Below are positions 52,465 to 63,500 of a DNA stretch of 64,000 nt, piece after piece. Position 1 is the first letter of the stretch, and each line of letters opens with the position of its first letter. The stretch lies in assembly GCA_019359075.1 (NCBI GenBank), contig JAHHIB010000046.1, positions 1 through 64,000 on the forward strand, given 5' to 3'. The notes beneath the pieces were generated by a model. The model did not search any database. It had not been told where the DNA came from and worked only from the letters and a program-made list of their open reading frames with translations. A program made the position numbers and the translations under genes. The stretch is from Kalymmatonema hyalinum WJT4-NPBG1. GTDB taxonomy: Bacteria > Cyanobacteriota > Cyanobacteriia > Cyanobacteriales > Nostocaceae.

Positions 52465-53103
52465 TTAATCAATCGGTGCGTTGGGAACTTGTGCATCAAT
52501 CTGCGCTTGGGACAAATTCGGCAGTGCTGGGTTCAACTCACCTGCGAGGAAAACACCAGCAGGAGGAGCATTCAATTCAATTTCGCCAGTTGATGGATTG
52601 GTTCTAGCCACTAACTGAGTTCCATCTACTATCTTGACAAATAGAGGCTGTCCTTGTTGGTCTTGATTTTCTCCAGATGGAACGCTGATACCAGCTACGT
52701 TCACACCACTTGGCAGGTAAATACCATCACAGTCCCATTCATCATCTGTCTTTTTACCATTTCCTAGGTAAAAGAGGGTGTTGACAGAACTGTATTTGCT
52801 GGGTTTGTGAGCGTAGACAGCTAGTGTTCTGCCAGTTTCATTGCGACAGACGCCCCAGTCTTCTGTGGTTTCCATGACATATTTCTGGAACTGCAAATCA
52901 GAAATTTTCTGCTGAAGTTCCTCTGCGGTGTTGTATCCAACTGCTGACGGGTTACTCCTTGCTTGTGAGAGTTGGCTGAGTTGTTGAGTGATCTGAGCAT
53001 ACTCAGGGCTCTTTTCTGCAATAGGATCTGCAAAGGAAGGTTGAGCAATGACTAAGTTGACCAGCAGGAAAAGAAACACCAAAATTGCCTTGAAGATTCT
53101 CAC
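52465..53103 (-). CDS. Secreted cyanobacterial protein of unknown function
   Basis: A 212-residue exported protein with signal peptide MRIFKAILVFLFLLVNL and cleavage near SFADP. It has a coiled N-terminal segment (YAQITQQLSQL...LQQKISDLQ), then a globular part with WGVCRNETGRTLAVYAH and DEWDCDGIYLPSGV, two Cys that could pair, and a Pro-rich end. I do not recognise a named domain. There is a good GGAG-type site before the ATG. Gap 53104-53727 shows only a short dispersed repeat near 53570-53605. Confidence 0.7.
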   Translation of the reverse strand: MRIFKAILVFLFLLVNLVIAQPSFADPIAEKSPEYAQITQQLSQLSQARSNPSAVGYNTAEELQQKISDLQFQKYVMETTEDWGVCRNETGRTLAVYAHKPSKYSSVNTLFYLGNGKKTDDEWDCDGIYLPSGVNVAGISVPSGENQDQQGQPLFVKIVDGTQLVARTNPSTGEIELNAPPAGVFLAGELNPALPNLSQAQIDAQVPNAPID

Positions 53104-53727
53104 GATTTTTCTCCTTTTCTGTTTTATGAGATTGAATCTTTTCCATTCAGGATTATGTTAGCTCGGTGGAAAAGTTTTTTAATAAGCCAAGAAGTATACT
53201 TTACTATATCCAACCACTTTCCATTAAATCAAATATTCTTATTTATCAAAATGATAAGAGTAGGTTTTGTGTATGAATATGAAAACTCTAACTGCATATA
53301 CTAATCCTATCTAAGTTTAGACAACTTAATGAACCACGTGCGCTCAATCTGATGCCGCAGCCTAGATGCAAACAGCAAAAAAGCAAGAAAGAAAGAAAGG
53401 AGTAACAGTATGATAAATTTTGTTCTGAATAAATTAGGATTGCTGTTGAGCTAAGTCAAGCCATCACCAATTAATAATTTTTATTTATTTTAAAGTTAGT
53501 AATTCTTCCTTAAAGAGGATGAATGAGTAAGTTTTGGAATTTTGTTTCATGCTCTACAACGGACAATCTATAAAGCAAGGACTCTTGTCCTTACTACAAA
53601 TAAGTTTTCTGATAGGCTAAGCGAGCATGATATCAGTTGTTTCCAGCATCTTCATGGAGAAATGGTATGAGCCAATTGAACTCAGGTTATATTTAAGAAA
53701 CCAAACATTTGAGTGACGTCCTTGCCA

Positions 53728-54483
53728 ATGGCATCTGCGTATCTGCTGGTATCCCACGGAAGTCGTGATCCGCGTCCGGAAATTGCTATGCAACATCTGG
53801 CGGGGCTGTTATGTCATAACAGACAAAGCGATTTACTTTATATTGCAACTGGGGACGTAGCTTCCCTGCCAAAATGCGAAACCTTGGTAGGTACAGCATA
53901 CTTGGAGTTGAGCCCTGATCCCTTGCATGAGCAAATCATAAAATTTGGCAAGAATGCTTTGGATTCTGGATGCAATAGTCTCAAAATCCTACCGCTATTT
54001 CTGCTGCCAGGAGTTCATGTGATGGAAGATATTCCAGCCCAAGTCGCACTGGCAAAGCAAATTCTCGGTCAAGATATCAAGATATCTCTACAACCATACT
54101 TGGGAAGTCACCCTGATTTAGGACGCTTGCTGGCGAAGCAAGTGGTTGCTACAAAAGCAGAAGCAAAAATTCTTTTAGCTCATGGTAGTCGTCGCCCTGG
54201 AGCTAACGATCCAGTCGAAGCAATTGCGGCAGAGATAGGAGCAGTGGCTGCTTACTTGGCTGTACCTCCCAGCTTTGAAGCGCAGGTGCAATTGATGAGT
54301 GCTGGGTACAAGAATTTACTGATAATACCATACTTCCTATTTGCAGGTGGAATGACTGATGCTGTTGCTCAAAGGCAAGAAGAGTTAAAATTACAATTTC
54401 CTGAGGTGAGTTTTCAACTGGCTGAGCCTTTGGGAGCAAGTGCAGAATTAGTCGAATTGATTTGGGATTTGTTGGAAAAATGA
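53728..54483 (+). CDS. sirB: Sirohydrochlorin ferrochelatase/CbiX-type chelatase
   Basis: A 251-residue two-domain chelatase. The N-terminal half has YLLVSHGSRDPRPE (His metal ligand) and LKILPLFLLPGVHVMEDIPA. The C-terminal half has KILLAHGSRRPGAND and IPYFLFAGGMTDAV. It inserts Fe2+ (siroheme) or Co2+ (cobalamin) into sirohydrochlorin. Start ATG 53728 gives MASAYLLVSHG; a GTG at 53713 is an alternative. It overlaps the SUMT gene by 4 bp (ATGA), so the two steps are coupled. Siroheme serves sulfite and nitrite reductases, in keeping with the sulfate genes nearby. Confidence 0.88.
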   Translation: MASAYLLVSHGSRDPRPEIAMQHLAGLLCHNRQSDLLYIATGDVASLPKCETLVGTAYLELSPDPLHEQIIKFGKNALDSGCNSLKILPLFLLPGVHVMEDIPAQVALAKQILGQDIKISLQPYLGSHPDLGRLLAKQVVATKAEAKILLAHGSRRPGANDPVEAIAAEIGAVAAYLAVPPSFEAQVQLMSAGYKNLLIIPYFLFAGGMTDAVAQRQEELKLQFPEVSFQLAEPLGASAELVELIWDLLEK

Positions 54484-55274
54484 ACCGCGAAGACAACGGC
54501 GGGCAAGATGCCCACCCCACAGAAGATACAAGGTGTTTGGGTAAAGTCTACCTAGTGGGCGCGGGACCGGGAGATCCGGGGTTGATGACTCTCAAGGGTA
54601 AGGGATTGTTAGAGTGTGCGGATGTGGTCATCTATGATGCTTTGGTTAGTCCGGCAATTGTAGCGATGATTAATCCTGAAGCAGAGAAAATTGATGCTGG
54701 TAAGCGGCGGGGGCGTCATTCGATGATCCAGGACGAAACGACAGACTTGCTGATTGCTAAGGCGCAGGATAATGCCATTGTTGTGCGGCTCAAGGGGGGG
54801 GATCCGTTTATATTTGGTCGCGGTGGTGAGGAGATGGAAGAATTGGTGGAAGCTGGAATCCCTGTAGAAGTTGTGCCTGGTATTACTTCGGGAATTGCTG
54901 CTCCAGCTTATGCTGGTATACCTTTGACGCATCGGTTGTATAGTTCATCTGTCACTTTTGTGACTGGACATGAGGCAGCAGGTAAGTATCGTCCCGCAGT
55001 AAATTGGAATGCGATCGCCCACGGTTCAGAAACGATTGTGATATACATGGGGATTCACAATCTGCCTTACATCGTCGAACAGTTAACCAAAGCTGGGTTG
55101 GGTTTAGAAACGCCTATTGCTCTGGTGCGTTGGGGTACACGACCAGATCAGGAAGAATTGATTGGTAAGCTAGGAACAATTGTAGAGCAAGTCGAGACAA
55201 CTGGGTTTGGAGCGCCAGCAATTGTTGTCATTGGCGCAGTGGTTAAGATGCACGCTCTATTTCGCAATTTGTAA
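54480..55274 (+). CDS. cobA: Uroporphyrinogen-III C-methyltransferase (SUMT)
   Basis: A 264-residue SAM enzyme. Motifs are [20 protein letters not shown] (about 19-38), [26 protein letters not shown] and [20 protein letters not shown], typical of CobA/SirA/CysG-A. It makes precorrin-2 from uroporphyrinogen III, the precursor for SirB's branch. The start overlaps the sirB stop (ATGA). The first 18 or so residues ([17 protein letters not shown]) lie before the normal family start and are encoded by a common intergenic repeat. Confidence 0.94.
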   Translation: MNREDNGGQDAHPTEDTRCLGKVYLVGAGPGDPGLMTLKGKGLLECADVVIYDALVSPAIVAMINPEAEKIDAGKRRGRHSMIQDETTDLLIAKAQDNAIVVRLKGGDPFIFGRGGEEMEELVEAGIPVEVVPGITSGIAAPAYAGIPLTHRLYSSSVTFVTGHEAAGKYRPAVNWNAIAHGSETIVIYMGIHNLPYIVEQLTKAGLGLETPIALVRWGTRPDQEELIGKLGTIVEQVETTGFGAPAIVVIGAVVKMHALFRNL

Positions 55275-55500
55275 TTGGTTCTAGCCTCGTAGGGAGGTTT
55301 CCCGCTGCGACGGCTGCCATTTAGTAATTACGAATTTTGGCGTAGAAGCTTGAGCAAATGAGTTATCAGTTAACAGTTAACAGTTATCATTTCATCCAAA
55401 AAGCAGATTTTAGAGATACATCTCCTACGAAGTTCGTTGAGATATCTCATCTACTGGTGGATTTATTGACTGTTGACTATTAACTGATCATGGTCAATTG

Positions 55501-56322
55501 TCAACAGTCTGAGGTTAGCTGTTGGAATGTAAATTGGTATAAAGTGTGGAGATTGTGGGTAAGCTCTGTTGGCAGACTATCAATCTGATTTGTAAGTATC
55601 AAGGCTTGCGATCGCCGCCATGCTTGCAATGCTAACCGAGCAATTTCTTCAACTTTTTCTGCTGCTTCTAATTCTTCGGTTATTGACTTGCAAAGCTGAG
55701 TAAAAGCTTGTAGCTGTAGCATTTCCCCCAAACCACCCAACTCAGTTGCCATCATAGCAACTTCGTTCTGCAAAACAGACTGTTCGCCATCTAAAATCAA
55801 AGATTCTAGGCGTTGCAGACAGTCTTCTACTTCTGTTTTAAAAAGTAAGGAAATAATGTCTTTTAACCCATTTTCTGGTGAGAAAATCGTTATGGTATCT
55901 TCGGAAACAAAATAGTACAAACGTTCTTGTAACTCTTCAAAAACTGGATAACAAAAGGTTGCTAACCACTGCTCATCAATAGCATAACCTTCTGAATGTA
56001 GTTTCACTATCTGACGCAGCCAATCTACTCCAGCTAGAAGTAAACTTTGCAAGTCAGTGTCAAGTTCTAAAAAGTTTTTCTGAGTTGTCAAAACTTTAAA
56101 GGAATCTTCTAATCGGTGAGCTAAAGCGCTTAAAGTCCGAAATCCCACCATGCCTGCGCCGCCTTTTATAGAATGAGCAGCTCTCAGTCCGTCATTGATT
56201 TTTGGTAGAGCAATTTGACGATTAAATTTGACTTCCAATAAGACAGTTTCTAGAGTATTGAGAGAGTCAGTTGCTTCCTCTAGAAACTGCAACTGGGTTT
56301 CTAGTTTCTTGTCTCGTAACAT
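55501..56322 (-). CDS. Hpt-domain protein, truncated CheA-like
   Basis: A 273-residue protein that begins like CheA-type hybrid kinases: LQFLEEATDSLNTLETVLLE, then phospho-His in LRAAHSIKGGAGMVGF (about residue 50), and ALAHRLEDSFKVL. A second helical region (about 150-245) resembles another Hpt-like bundle. No dimerisation, ATPase or CheW domain follows; the frame ends 15 residues later beside short tandem repeats. It may be a stand-alone phosphotransfer protein or the N-terminal piece of a lost kinase. It could serve the PATAN-REC regulator at 57658. Confidence 0.75.
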   Translation of the reverse strand: MLRDKKLETQLQFLEEATDSLNTLETVLLEVKFNRQIALPKINDGLRAAHSIKGGAGMVGFRTLSALAHRLEDSFKVLTTQKNFLELDTDLQSLLLAGVDWLRQIVKLHSEGYAIDEQWLATFCYPVFEELQERLYYFVSEDTITIFSPENGLKDIISLLFKTEVEDCLQRLESLILDGEQSVLQNEVAMMATELGGLGEMLQLQAFTQLCKSITEELEAAEKVEEIARLALQAWRRSQALILTNQIDSLPTELTHNLHTLYQFTFQQLTSDC

Positions 56323-56359
56323 AGTGTTTATTCGTCAATAGTCATGATAGTGCCACTGC

Positions 56360-56700
56360 GTCAGGGATCGAGTACTGTAGGAGGTGAGACCAGTCCTGTA
56401 GGAAGTGAGACCAGTGCTGCAGGAGGGCTTCGCCGTGAGGCTTCGACGGTGAGCTCAGCCGAACCGCGCTCAGCGGCTCGAGTGAGCGGCTCGAGTGAGC
56501 CTTCGCCGAACTCCTCGCCGAACTCCGAACGGTTTCCCGAACTCACAGCAACTGGCTCTCCCGTTGGGGTTTGCCGCGCCCTGGGAACTGGCGTAAGCGC
56601 AATCCGTGCCCCAGGCACAAGGCGGAAGGACATACCCATACGCCTAGCGTCTGGGCTACTGAGAAGGGCTTCCCGCTTTGTTAGCAAGTGGCGTTCATTC
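56360..56700. repeat. Repeat-dense spacer, no gene
   Basis: GTGAGACCAGTCCTGTAGGA and GTGAGACCAGTGCTGCAGGA occur in tandem, followed by GCTTCG/GCTCGAGTGAGC-type words and GCCGAACTCC repeats. Open frames exist on both strands but only as repeat translations with biased composition. Confidence 0.6.
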
Positions 56701-56885
56701 GTCATTAGTCATCTGCAATTGCCAAAGAAAAAATGACTAATTTTTGTAGCTATTAAGCAATTCTCAAGGGTGATGTTAGTGAGCTAGTAAAATGAGATAA
56801 TTTATAATAGCAAATATTAGGTGATGTGAAGAATTGAAAAAGGCAAAATAGCTTTGAAATATCAGACTAGTTACAATTCTTTATT

Positions 56886-57251
56886 TTAGCAAACACACCC
56901 TCCCAAATAGGGAAATAAGCTTAGTCGTACTTGTAAACTACAAGATTTAATGGTATCTGTGGATAACCTATTTGTACCTTTTCTTGCTGGCACAACTAAG
57001 CCTAAAAGCACAGTTTCCTTACGAATTTTTGATGACTCTGATATATTTTGCAGCAAACCTAAAAAGCAAAACTGCTCATTATGAGCATTCCTCCAAAAGA
57101 AATTATCAAGTTTTGTTTTGATGATTAAGAGTATTTCCATAGCCGATTTAGCATGAGTCACTTTTGCAATTTTGTAATTAATGCTTCTGAAACAGAATAA
57201 TTCTTTGTTCAAGGAAATGCACTTAGCAGTTGAAACTGCATTTACGGGCAA
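56886..57251 (-). CDS. Doubtful 121-aa hypothetical protein
   Basis: An open frame with mixed composition, including IKTKLDNFFWRNAHNEQFCF and a Cys-containing end SLFPYLGGCVC. No signal peptide, transmembrane helix or known motif is seen. It could be a real small protein or a decayed gene; nothing around it helps. The rest of 56701-57657 shows no gene. Confidence 0.25.
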   Translation of the reverse strand: MPVNAVSTAKCISLNKELFCFRSINYKIAKVTHAKSAMEILLIIKTKLDNFFWRNAHNEQFCFLGLLQNISESSKIRKETVLLGLVVPARKGTNRLSTDTIKSCSLQVRLSLFPYLGGCVC

Positions 57252-57657
57252 ACAGACTAAACGTACCGGGAGCAGGTTATCCTACGGGTAGCACATATTC
57301 TATTCGCTTTGGCTTAGTGCAAAATTTGAGCCTAAACTTCTAGTGATGCGCCACTAGCTTTGTTTGAGGGGAATGTAGTGAGCGCTTAAGCGCTCTATTA
57401 AAGCACGAAGCGTGCTTACTACGAACCGTGTCAAAGTTAATGTGGTGGACTACTAGCCTTGTTAGGAGAGAAGTTGAGGGTTGAGGTGTCAGAACTGACT
57501 GAATTTAACCGCAGACTGTTATATTAATTCATTACTTCCAATTAAAAAAAATTTTATAATGGCAACAAGTGCGCTAAAGCGAGTCATACTCAAAGCTTTG
57601 TATATAAAACAAACTAAAACAGGTAAAGTTTAGTACTAGTTTGGCTTGACTCATAGA

Positions 57658-58734
57658 TTACTCAATGTGTTGAAAGACGACTTTTAGTAAATCCACTTGT
57701 GTGAAAGGCTTGGTTAAATAACCTGTAGCTCTAACAATCTTTGCTTTTGCTCTGTCTATCAATCCTACTCTGCCTGTAACCATAATTATAGGTGTATGGT
57801 GAAAGTACGAATGCTTACGCAACAAGGAACACAGTTCATAACCGTCTAAGTTTGGCATTTCAATATCTAGTAAAATGAGATCCGGTTTGACGCGGATAAT
57901 TTGCATTAAAGCCTTTAAGGAGTCATTAATTCCGATCACAGAAAACATTTTGTCATCTAAAAAGTTTGTGATGGAATTGATGATGACAGGGCTGTCATCA
58001 ATGCAAATGATTTTGTAAACTTTTGTCTCAGATGATTTTCGGGAAAATGGCTGCTGTTTATCATCATTACTGTTGGCTTCTGCTGTTTTCTGACTGTTTT
58101 TGTTGACAAATTGTTGCTCAGTTTTTGTTTGAAACTGCCGTACTTTTGATGACAAAGAGTGAAGGCGCTCTTGTATACCTCGTGATTTAGTATTTCCCTC
58201 ATTTGGTGACCGATTTTGACACTTTTCGACTACTAAGCGCAAATCTAAATGACAGAATTTTGGCATATCATCTAGAAAACTCTCCGAGGTAAATTCATAA
58301 CTTCCCTCTTTTATCTTCAGAAATTCCTCAAGAATTTCTATCGCCAATTCCTCTATCAGCATCCCGGCTTGCTCAGGAGTGATATACTTTTGATTAACTA
58401 ACCAGCAAATAGCCAAATAATCTGGATTCGGTATTGCTTGATTGACAAGTCCCGTTTCAAATACCGTCTGCAACTGTTTATCAATTCCGCTATGGAGAGT
58501 AGGAATTTGTTCACTCAAACGCTGTAAATGTTTGTAAAGCAAATCAAACATTTTATCTGCAGAGCAGATATAAATCAGTTTACCCTCCTCTAGATAAATT
58601 GACCAAGAAGCTGACGGGCTAAAAACTTGCCAACAACCAGTAAGAGGCTTACTGGTCATTTTTCCTAATAGAGATAATGGCTGTAATGTCTGAAAAAATC
58701 TGTATCTACCAATAGGAAGTGTCGTCATATTCAT
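57658..58734 (-). CDS. PATAN-REC (PatA/PixG-like) response regulator
   Basis: A 358-residue protein. The N-terminal PATAN/DUF4388-type region (about 20-190) has GCWQVFSPSASWSIYLEEGK and LIYICSADKMFDLLYKHLQR. A hydrophilic linker (about 190-240) follows. The C-terminal receiver (about 242-358) has acidic IDDS, phospho-Asp in PDLILLDIEMPNLDG, and Lys in YLTKPFTQ. Members control phototaxis and pilus motility (PixG, TaxP1) or heterocyst patterning (PatA). Which applies here is not decidable. An Hpt protein lies 1.3 kb away. Confidence 0.85.
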   Translation of the reverse strand: MNMTTLPIGRYRFFQTLQPLSLLGKMTSKPLTGCWQVFSPSASWSIYLEEGKLIYICSADKMFDLLYKHLQRLSEQIPTLHSGIDKQLQTVFETGLVNQAIPNPDYLAICWLVNQKYITPEQAGMLIEELAIEILEEFLKIKEGSYEFTSESFLDDMPKFCHLDLRLVVEKCQNRSPNEGNTKSRGIQERLHSLSSKVRQFQTKTEQQFVNKNSQKTAEANSNDDKQQPFSRKSSETKVYKIICIDDSPVIINSITNFLDDKMFSVIGINDSLKALMQIIRVKPDLILLDIEMPNLDGYELCSLLRKHSYFHHTPIIMVTGRVGLIDRAKAKIVRATGYLTKPFTQVDLLKVVFQHIE

Positions 58735-60593
58735 GGTTTTGGACTTAAATCAACATTTTCAACTGAAAGAATCATAAAGAACTGAACAGAAGTACTCATG
58801 GCTAAATAGTAGAAAAATTATGCTATGAGTAAATAGCAACCCGGCTCTAGATTGTTGCCATACTCTTTGTACTTTCTGTTATTAAGAAGTAGTATTAGCA
58901 CGACTCGCACTTATTATTTGCAGAAAGCTAATACACAGCCATAACAGACGTGAGATTGCAATTACTCAATCACAGAAAACGAAGAGCGATCCCCAACAGA
59001 AGAGCAATGCTGGGAGATGCCTAATTCCTGGTGAATGCGGTAACTGTGCACCTTCAGGGTTTTACTTAGGTTCTATTGCTTCTTGTTGTAGTAATAGAGG
59101 AATTACACATGGCTTATGCAGAGAGTTTCAGATCTTATCTAACTGTTGTTTTGAGAACCGTATCTAGCAGTAAAGTTTGTGACATTATTAGGTATGAGGT
59201 GTTGACTAAGTCAACAACTGTTTCTCAAACAAACTTTGAAAAAGTATCTTTAAATACAAAATATTTCTTGGTTTACTGATATATCTGTAAACCAGGAGAG
59301 GCATATTTTGACTCTGCCTGCCATTTCTAGAAAACGCTTGTCCGCTAAGTTTTCTCTCTCGCCCAAGCAGAATATTTGTTTGAACCACAAGCATGGTAAA
59401 TTCCTACAAGTGGTGATAGTAACAACTCATACAGCAATGCTGTATCATTAGACGCGAAAGCGACTGTCTCATGAGAAGGTAATTTCTTCATATGTATCGG
59501 TAACAAAATATAACGTTATTTCGTAATGAATCGTTACCCTGGAGAGTTCTAAGTACCGCCTTCATGAATTTCCAGCGAAAGTCAAGAAGTTGAGTACATA
59601 CCTAAAAAATAGAAAGTTCAGTTAGGGGTAGATGATAAGTAACTTCCTTACTAACATTTAGATTACTATAATTTTCACAAAAAAGGTGAAAAGATGTATG
59701 AAAACTACTATAAGTAAGTGAAGAAAGGGTGAGAAAGGGCTTTGGTTCCAACATGGTTTGTAAGAAAGATTTAAAAGTCTCGTTGTTTAAGCGCTTCTAC
59801 TTAATCTAATCAACTGAATTCATGAAAGTTTTATGTATTAAGATGCAAACAATTAAAGAACAAGAAGTAAATACTGAACAATTAAGTTTTTAATGCTACA
59901 TAGCAACAAGAAGAAATAAATACCCGTACCACATAGACATCTACAGGTGAAGGAGTGTAGGGTTGAGTGCAATTGCCTTTGCATCCTTCGTAAGATAGAA
60001 AGTTTTGCGCATAAGCAAGACGTTAGATGTATTTATGAGCAACAAACGCAAAGTGAACCATAAGGAAAAATTTATACTGCCGCAAAATCTGCCCTGCTAA
60101 AGGTGACTTGCCAATATTATGTAGATTTGATGAAGTTTATATAATTTTAGGAACATTTTAGATTTATAAATAGTCTTTCCAACTGATAAATAGTCTTTTT
60201 TACAGAAAAAATTATAATACTATTGCGTTTTCTGTTTCTTGGCGGTTAGTCGAAAAGCTAAACGACTTTAGCCAAAAATTGATATAAGAAATTAACTGAC
60301 AAGTGGAAGCGTGCCGAAAGGACATATCTTGCACCTCACAACCCTTAGACTAGAAGCTAGGGCAATACAGACAAAGCCTACCCGGATAGATACACGACGG
60401 GCAGGATGCCTATCCCACAAGAGTCTAAAACTGTGTTCTCTTCAATTGAGAACCGCTATATAAACAAGAAGAGACAAGAATTGAAGTCCATTTTTATACA
60501 CCTTAGCTACTAACTCGGAGTTAAAAATCCGGACTGGCAATGATACGGATGTGTAAGTTAAAATAGTAACTAAAACAATCAGACGGTTGGAAG
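58735..60593. other. Long gene-poor stretch
   Basis: About 1.86 kb, A/T-rich, with only short open frames lacking RBS or recognisable content. Near 60305-60420 a different texture appears: GAAGCGTGCCGAAAGGACAT, then a segment with paired words and the dispersed repeat CGGGCAGGATGCCTATCCCA, then the GTTCTC/GAGAAC stem near 60433-60451. It could be a small RNA or a transposon end; I cannot assign it. Confidence 0.4.
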
Positions 60594-63500
60594 ATGACGC
60601 CAAACGCCAGCGTAGCAAGTTTACTAGAGCAAGGACACAACCAACTGGATAAGGGAGATTACGCAGCGGCTTTAGAAACTTTTCACCAAGCTGCTACAGT
60701 GGAACCGCAAAACTACCAGGTGTTGTATGGTTTGAATTTAGCTTGCTACCGTCTGGAACGATATCAGGACTCGGTGGAATTCCTGAACCAAGCTTTGGAA
60801 ATTAAGCCAAACTACATTTTGGCACTGGCGCGGCGGGGTTTGGCTTACCAACAACTGAAGCAAACACAGCAAGCACAGGCAGATTTTGAGCAAGCTATTG
60901 TATTTGTACCCGAAGATGCAGAGGATTGGAGAGGTAGAGGCATTGCGTTAGATGGGTTACAGCGTTATGAAGAAGCAGTAGCCTCTTACGACAAAGCCAT
61001 AGAAATCAAACCTGACAACGACTGGGCTTGGTACAACCGGGGTATTGCGCTGCGTAACTTAGGGCGATATGATGATGCGATCGCCTCCTATGACAAAGCC
61101 ATAGAAATCAAACCTGACAACGACTCAGCTTGGAACTACCGGGGTATTGCGCTGAGTAACTTAGGGCGATATGAAGATGCAGTCGCCTCCTATGACAAAG
61201 CCATAGAAATCAAACCTGACAACGACTCAGCTTGGAACTACCGGGGTATTGCGCTGAGTAACTTAGGGCGATATGAAGAAGCGATCGCCTCATTCGACAA
61301 AGCCATAGAATTCAAACCTGACAATGACTCAGCTTGGAACAACCGGGGAGGTGCGCTGTATAACTTAGGGCGATATGAAGATGCAGTCGCCTCCTATGGC
61401 AAAGCCATAGAAATCAAACCTGACAACGACTCAGCTTGGTACAACCGGGGTAATGCGGTGGGTAACTTAGGGCGATATGAAGATGCAGTCGCCTCCTATG
61501 GCAAAGCCATAGAAATCAAACCTGACAACGACTCAGCTTGGTACAACCGGGGTAATGCGGTGGGTAACTTAGGGCGATATGAAGATGCAGTCGCCTCATT
61601 CGACAAAGCCATAGAAATCAAACCTGACAACGACTCAGCTTGGTACTACCGGGGAGTTGCGCTGGAAAAGTTAGGGCGATATGAAGATGCAGTCGCCTCC
61701 TATGACAAAGCCATAGAAATCAAACCTGACAACGACTCAGCTTGGAACTACCGGGGAGTTGCGCTGGGTAACTTAGGGCGACATGAAGATGCAGTCGCCT
61801 CATTCGACAAAGCCATAGAATTCAAACCTGACAATGACTCAGCTTGGAACTACCGGGGTATTGCGCTGAGTAACTTAGGGCGATATGAAGATGCAGTCGC
61901 CTCCTATGACAAAGCCATAGAAATCAAACCTGACAACGACTCAGCTTGGAACTACCGGGGAGTTGCGCTGGGTAACTTAGGGCGACATGAAGATGCAGTC
62001 GCCTCATTCGACAAAGCCATAGAAATCAAACCTGACAACGACTCAGCTTGGTACTACCGGGGAGTTGCGCTGGAAAAGTTAGGGCGATATGAAGATGCAG
62101 TAGCCTCCTATGACAAAGCCATAGAAATCAAACCTGACAACGACTCAGCTTGGTACTACCGGGGAGTTGCGCTGGAAAAGTTAGGGCGATATGAAGATGC
62201 AGTCGCCTCCTATGACAAAGCCATAGAAATCAAACCTGACAACGACTCAGCTTGGAACTACCGGGGAGTTGCGCTGGGTAACTTAGGGCGACATGAAGAT
62301 GCAGTCGCCTCCTATGACAAAGCCATAGAAATCAAACCTGACAACGACTCAGCTTGGAACTACCGGGGTATTGCGCTGAGTAACTTAGGGCGATATGAAG
62401 ATGCAGTCGCCTCCTATGACAAAGCCATAGAAATCAAACCTGACAACGACTCAGCTTGGAACTACCGGGGAGTTGCGCTGGGTAACTTAGGGCGACATGA
62501 AGATGCAGTCGCCTCATTCGACAAAGCCATAGAAATCAAACCTGACAACGACTCAGCTTGGTACTACCGGGGAGTTGCGCTGGAAAAGTTAGGGCGATAT
62601 GAAGATGCAGTAGCCTCCTATGACAAAGCGATAGAAATCAAACCTGACAACGACTCAGCTTGGAACTACCGGGGAGTTGCGCTGGGTAACTTAGGGCGAT
62701 ATGAAGATGCAGTCGCCTCATTCGACAAAGCCATAGAAATCAAACCTGACAACGACTCAGCTTGGAACTACCGGGGAGTTGTGCTGGGTAACTTAGGGCG
62801 ATATACAGAAGCAGTAGCCTCTTATGACAAAGCGATAGAAATAAAACCTGACTACTACTTAGCTTGGTACAACCGGGGAGTGGCGCTGGGTAACTTAGGG
62901 CGATATTCTGAAGCAGTAGCCTCTTATGACAAAGCGATAGAAATAAAACCTGACTACCACGTACCTTGGAACAACCGGGGTAATGCGCTGTATAACTTAG
63001 GGCGATATTCTGAAGCAGTAGCCTCATTCGACAAAGCCATAGAATTCAAACTTGACTACTACCATGAAACTTGGAACAGCCGGGGAGCTGCGCTGTATAA
63101 CTTAGGGCGATATTCTGAAGCAGTAGCCTCATTCGACAAAGCCATAAAATTCAAACCTGACAGCGACTGGGCTTGGTACAACCGGGGTAATGCCCTGGGT
63201 AACTTAGGGCGATATTCTGAAGCAGTAGCCTCTTGTGATGAAGCCCTTCGCCTCACAGATTATCAAGATTGGCAAGCTTGGGAAAATCGGGGTATTGCAG
63301 TCCTTTACTCCCAAGGCTACAAAGCGGCGGTGAAAACCTGGGATGATGGTATCAAGGCGCTGAAACCCCAGACACCTGACTATGAACAAGGTTGCGGCGA
63401 GTTGCATCGTCGCAAAGGGGAAACATTGTATAGGTACGGTAAGCAGCAACCTAACCCTTTCCCCGACTGGTTTGAAGCGAAAGCAAGCTATGAACAAGCT

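Noticed and set aside
56344-56736. Open frames of 114-130 codons on both strands
   Set aside because: They translate tandem and dispersed repeats (Arg/Ser/Gly-biased) and have no RBS or domain; treated as a repeat-dense spacer.
59076-59279. 67-codon frame in the long gap
   Set aside because: It has no RBS, domain or recognisable protein pattern and lies in A/T-rich DNA; not supported as a gene.
60966-63233. Regular repeats considered as a CRISPR array
   Set aside because: The period is a constant 102 bp, there are no variable spacers, and the units encode TPR motifs in one frame.
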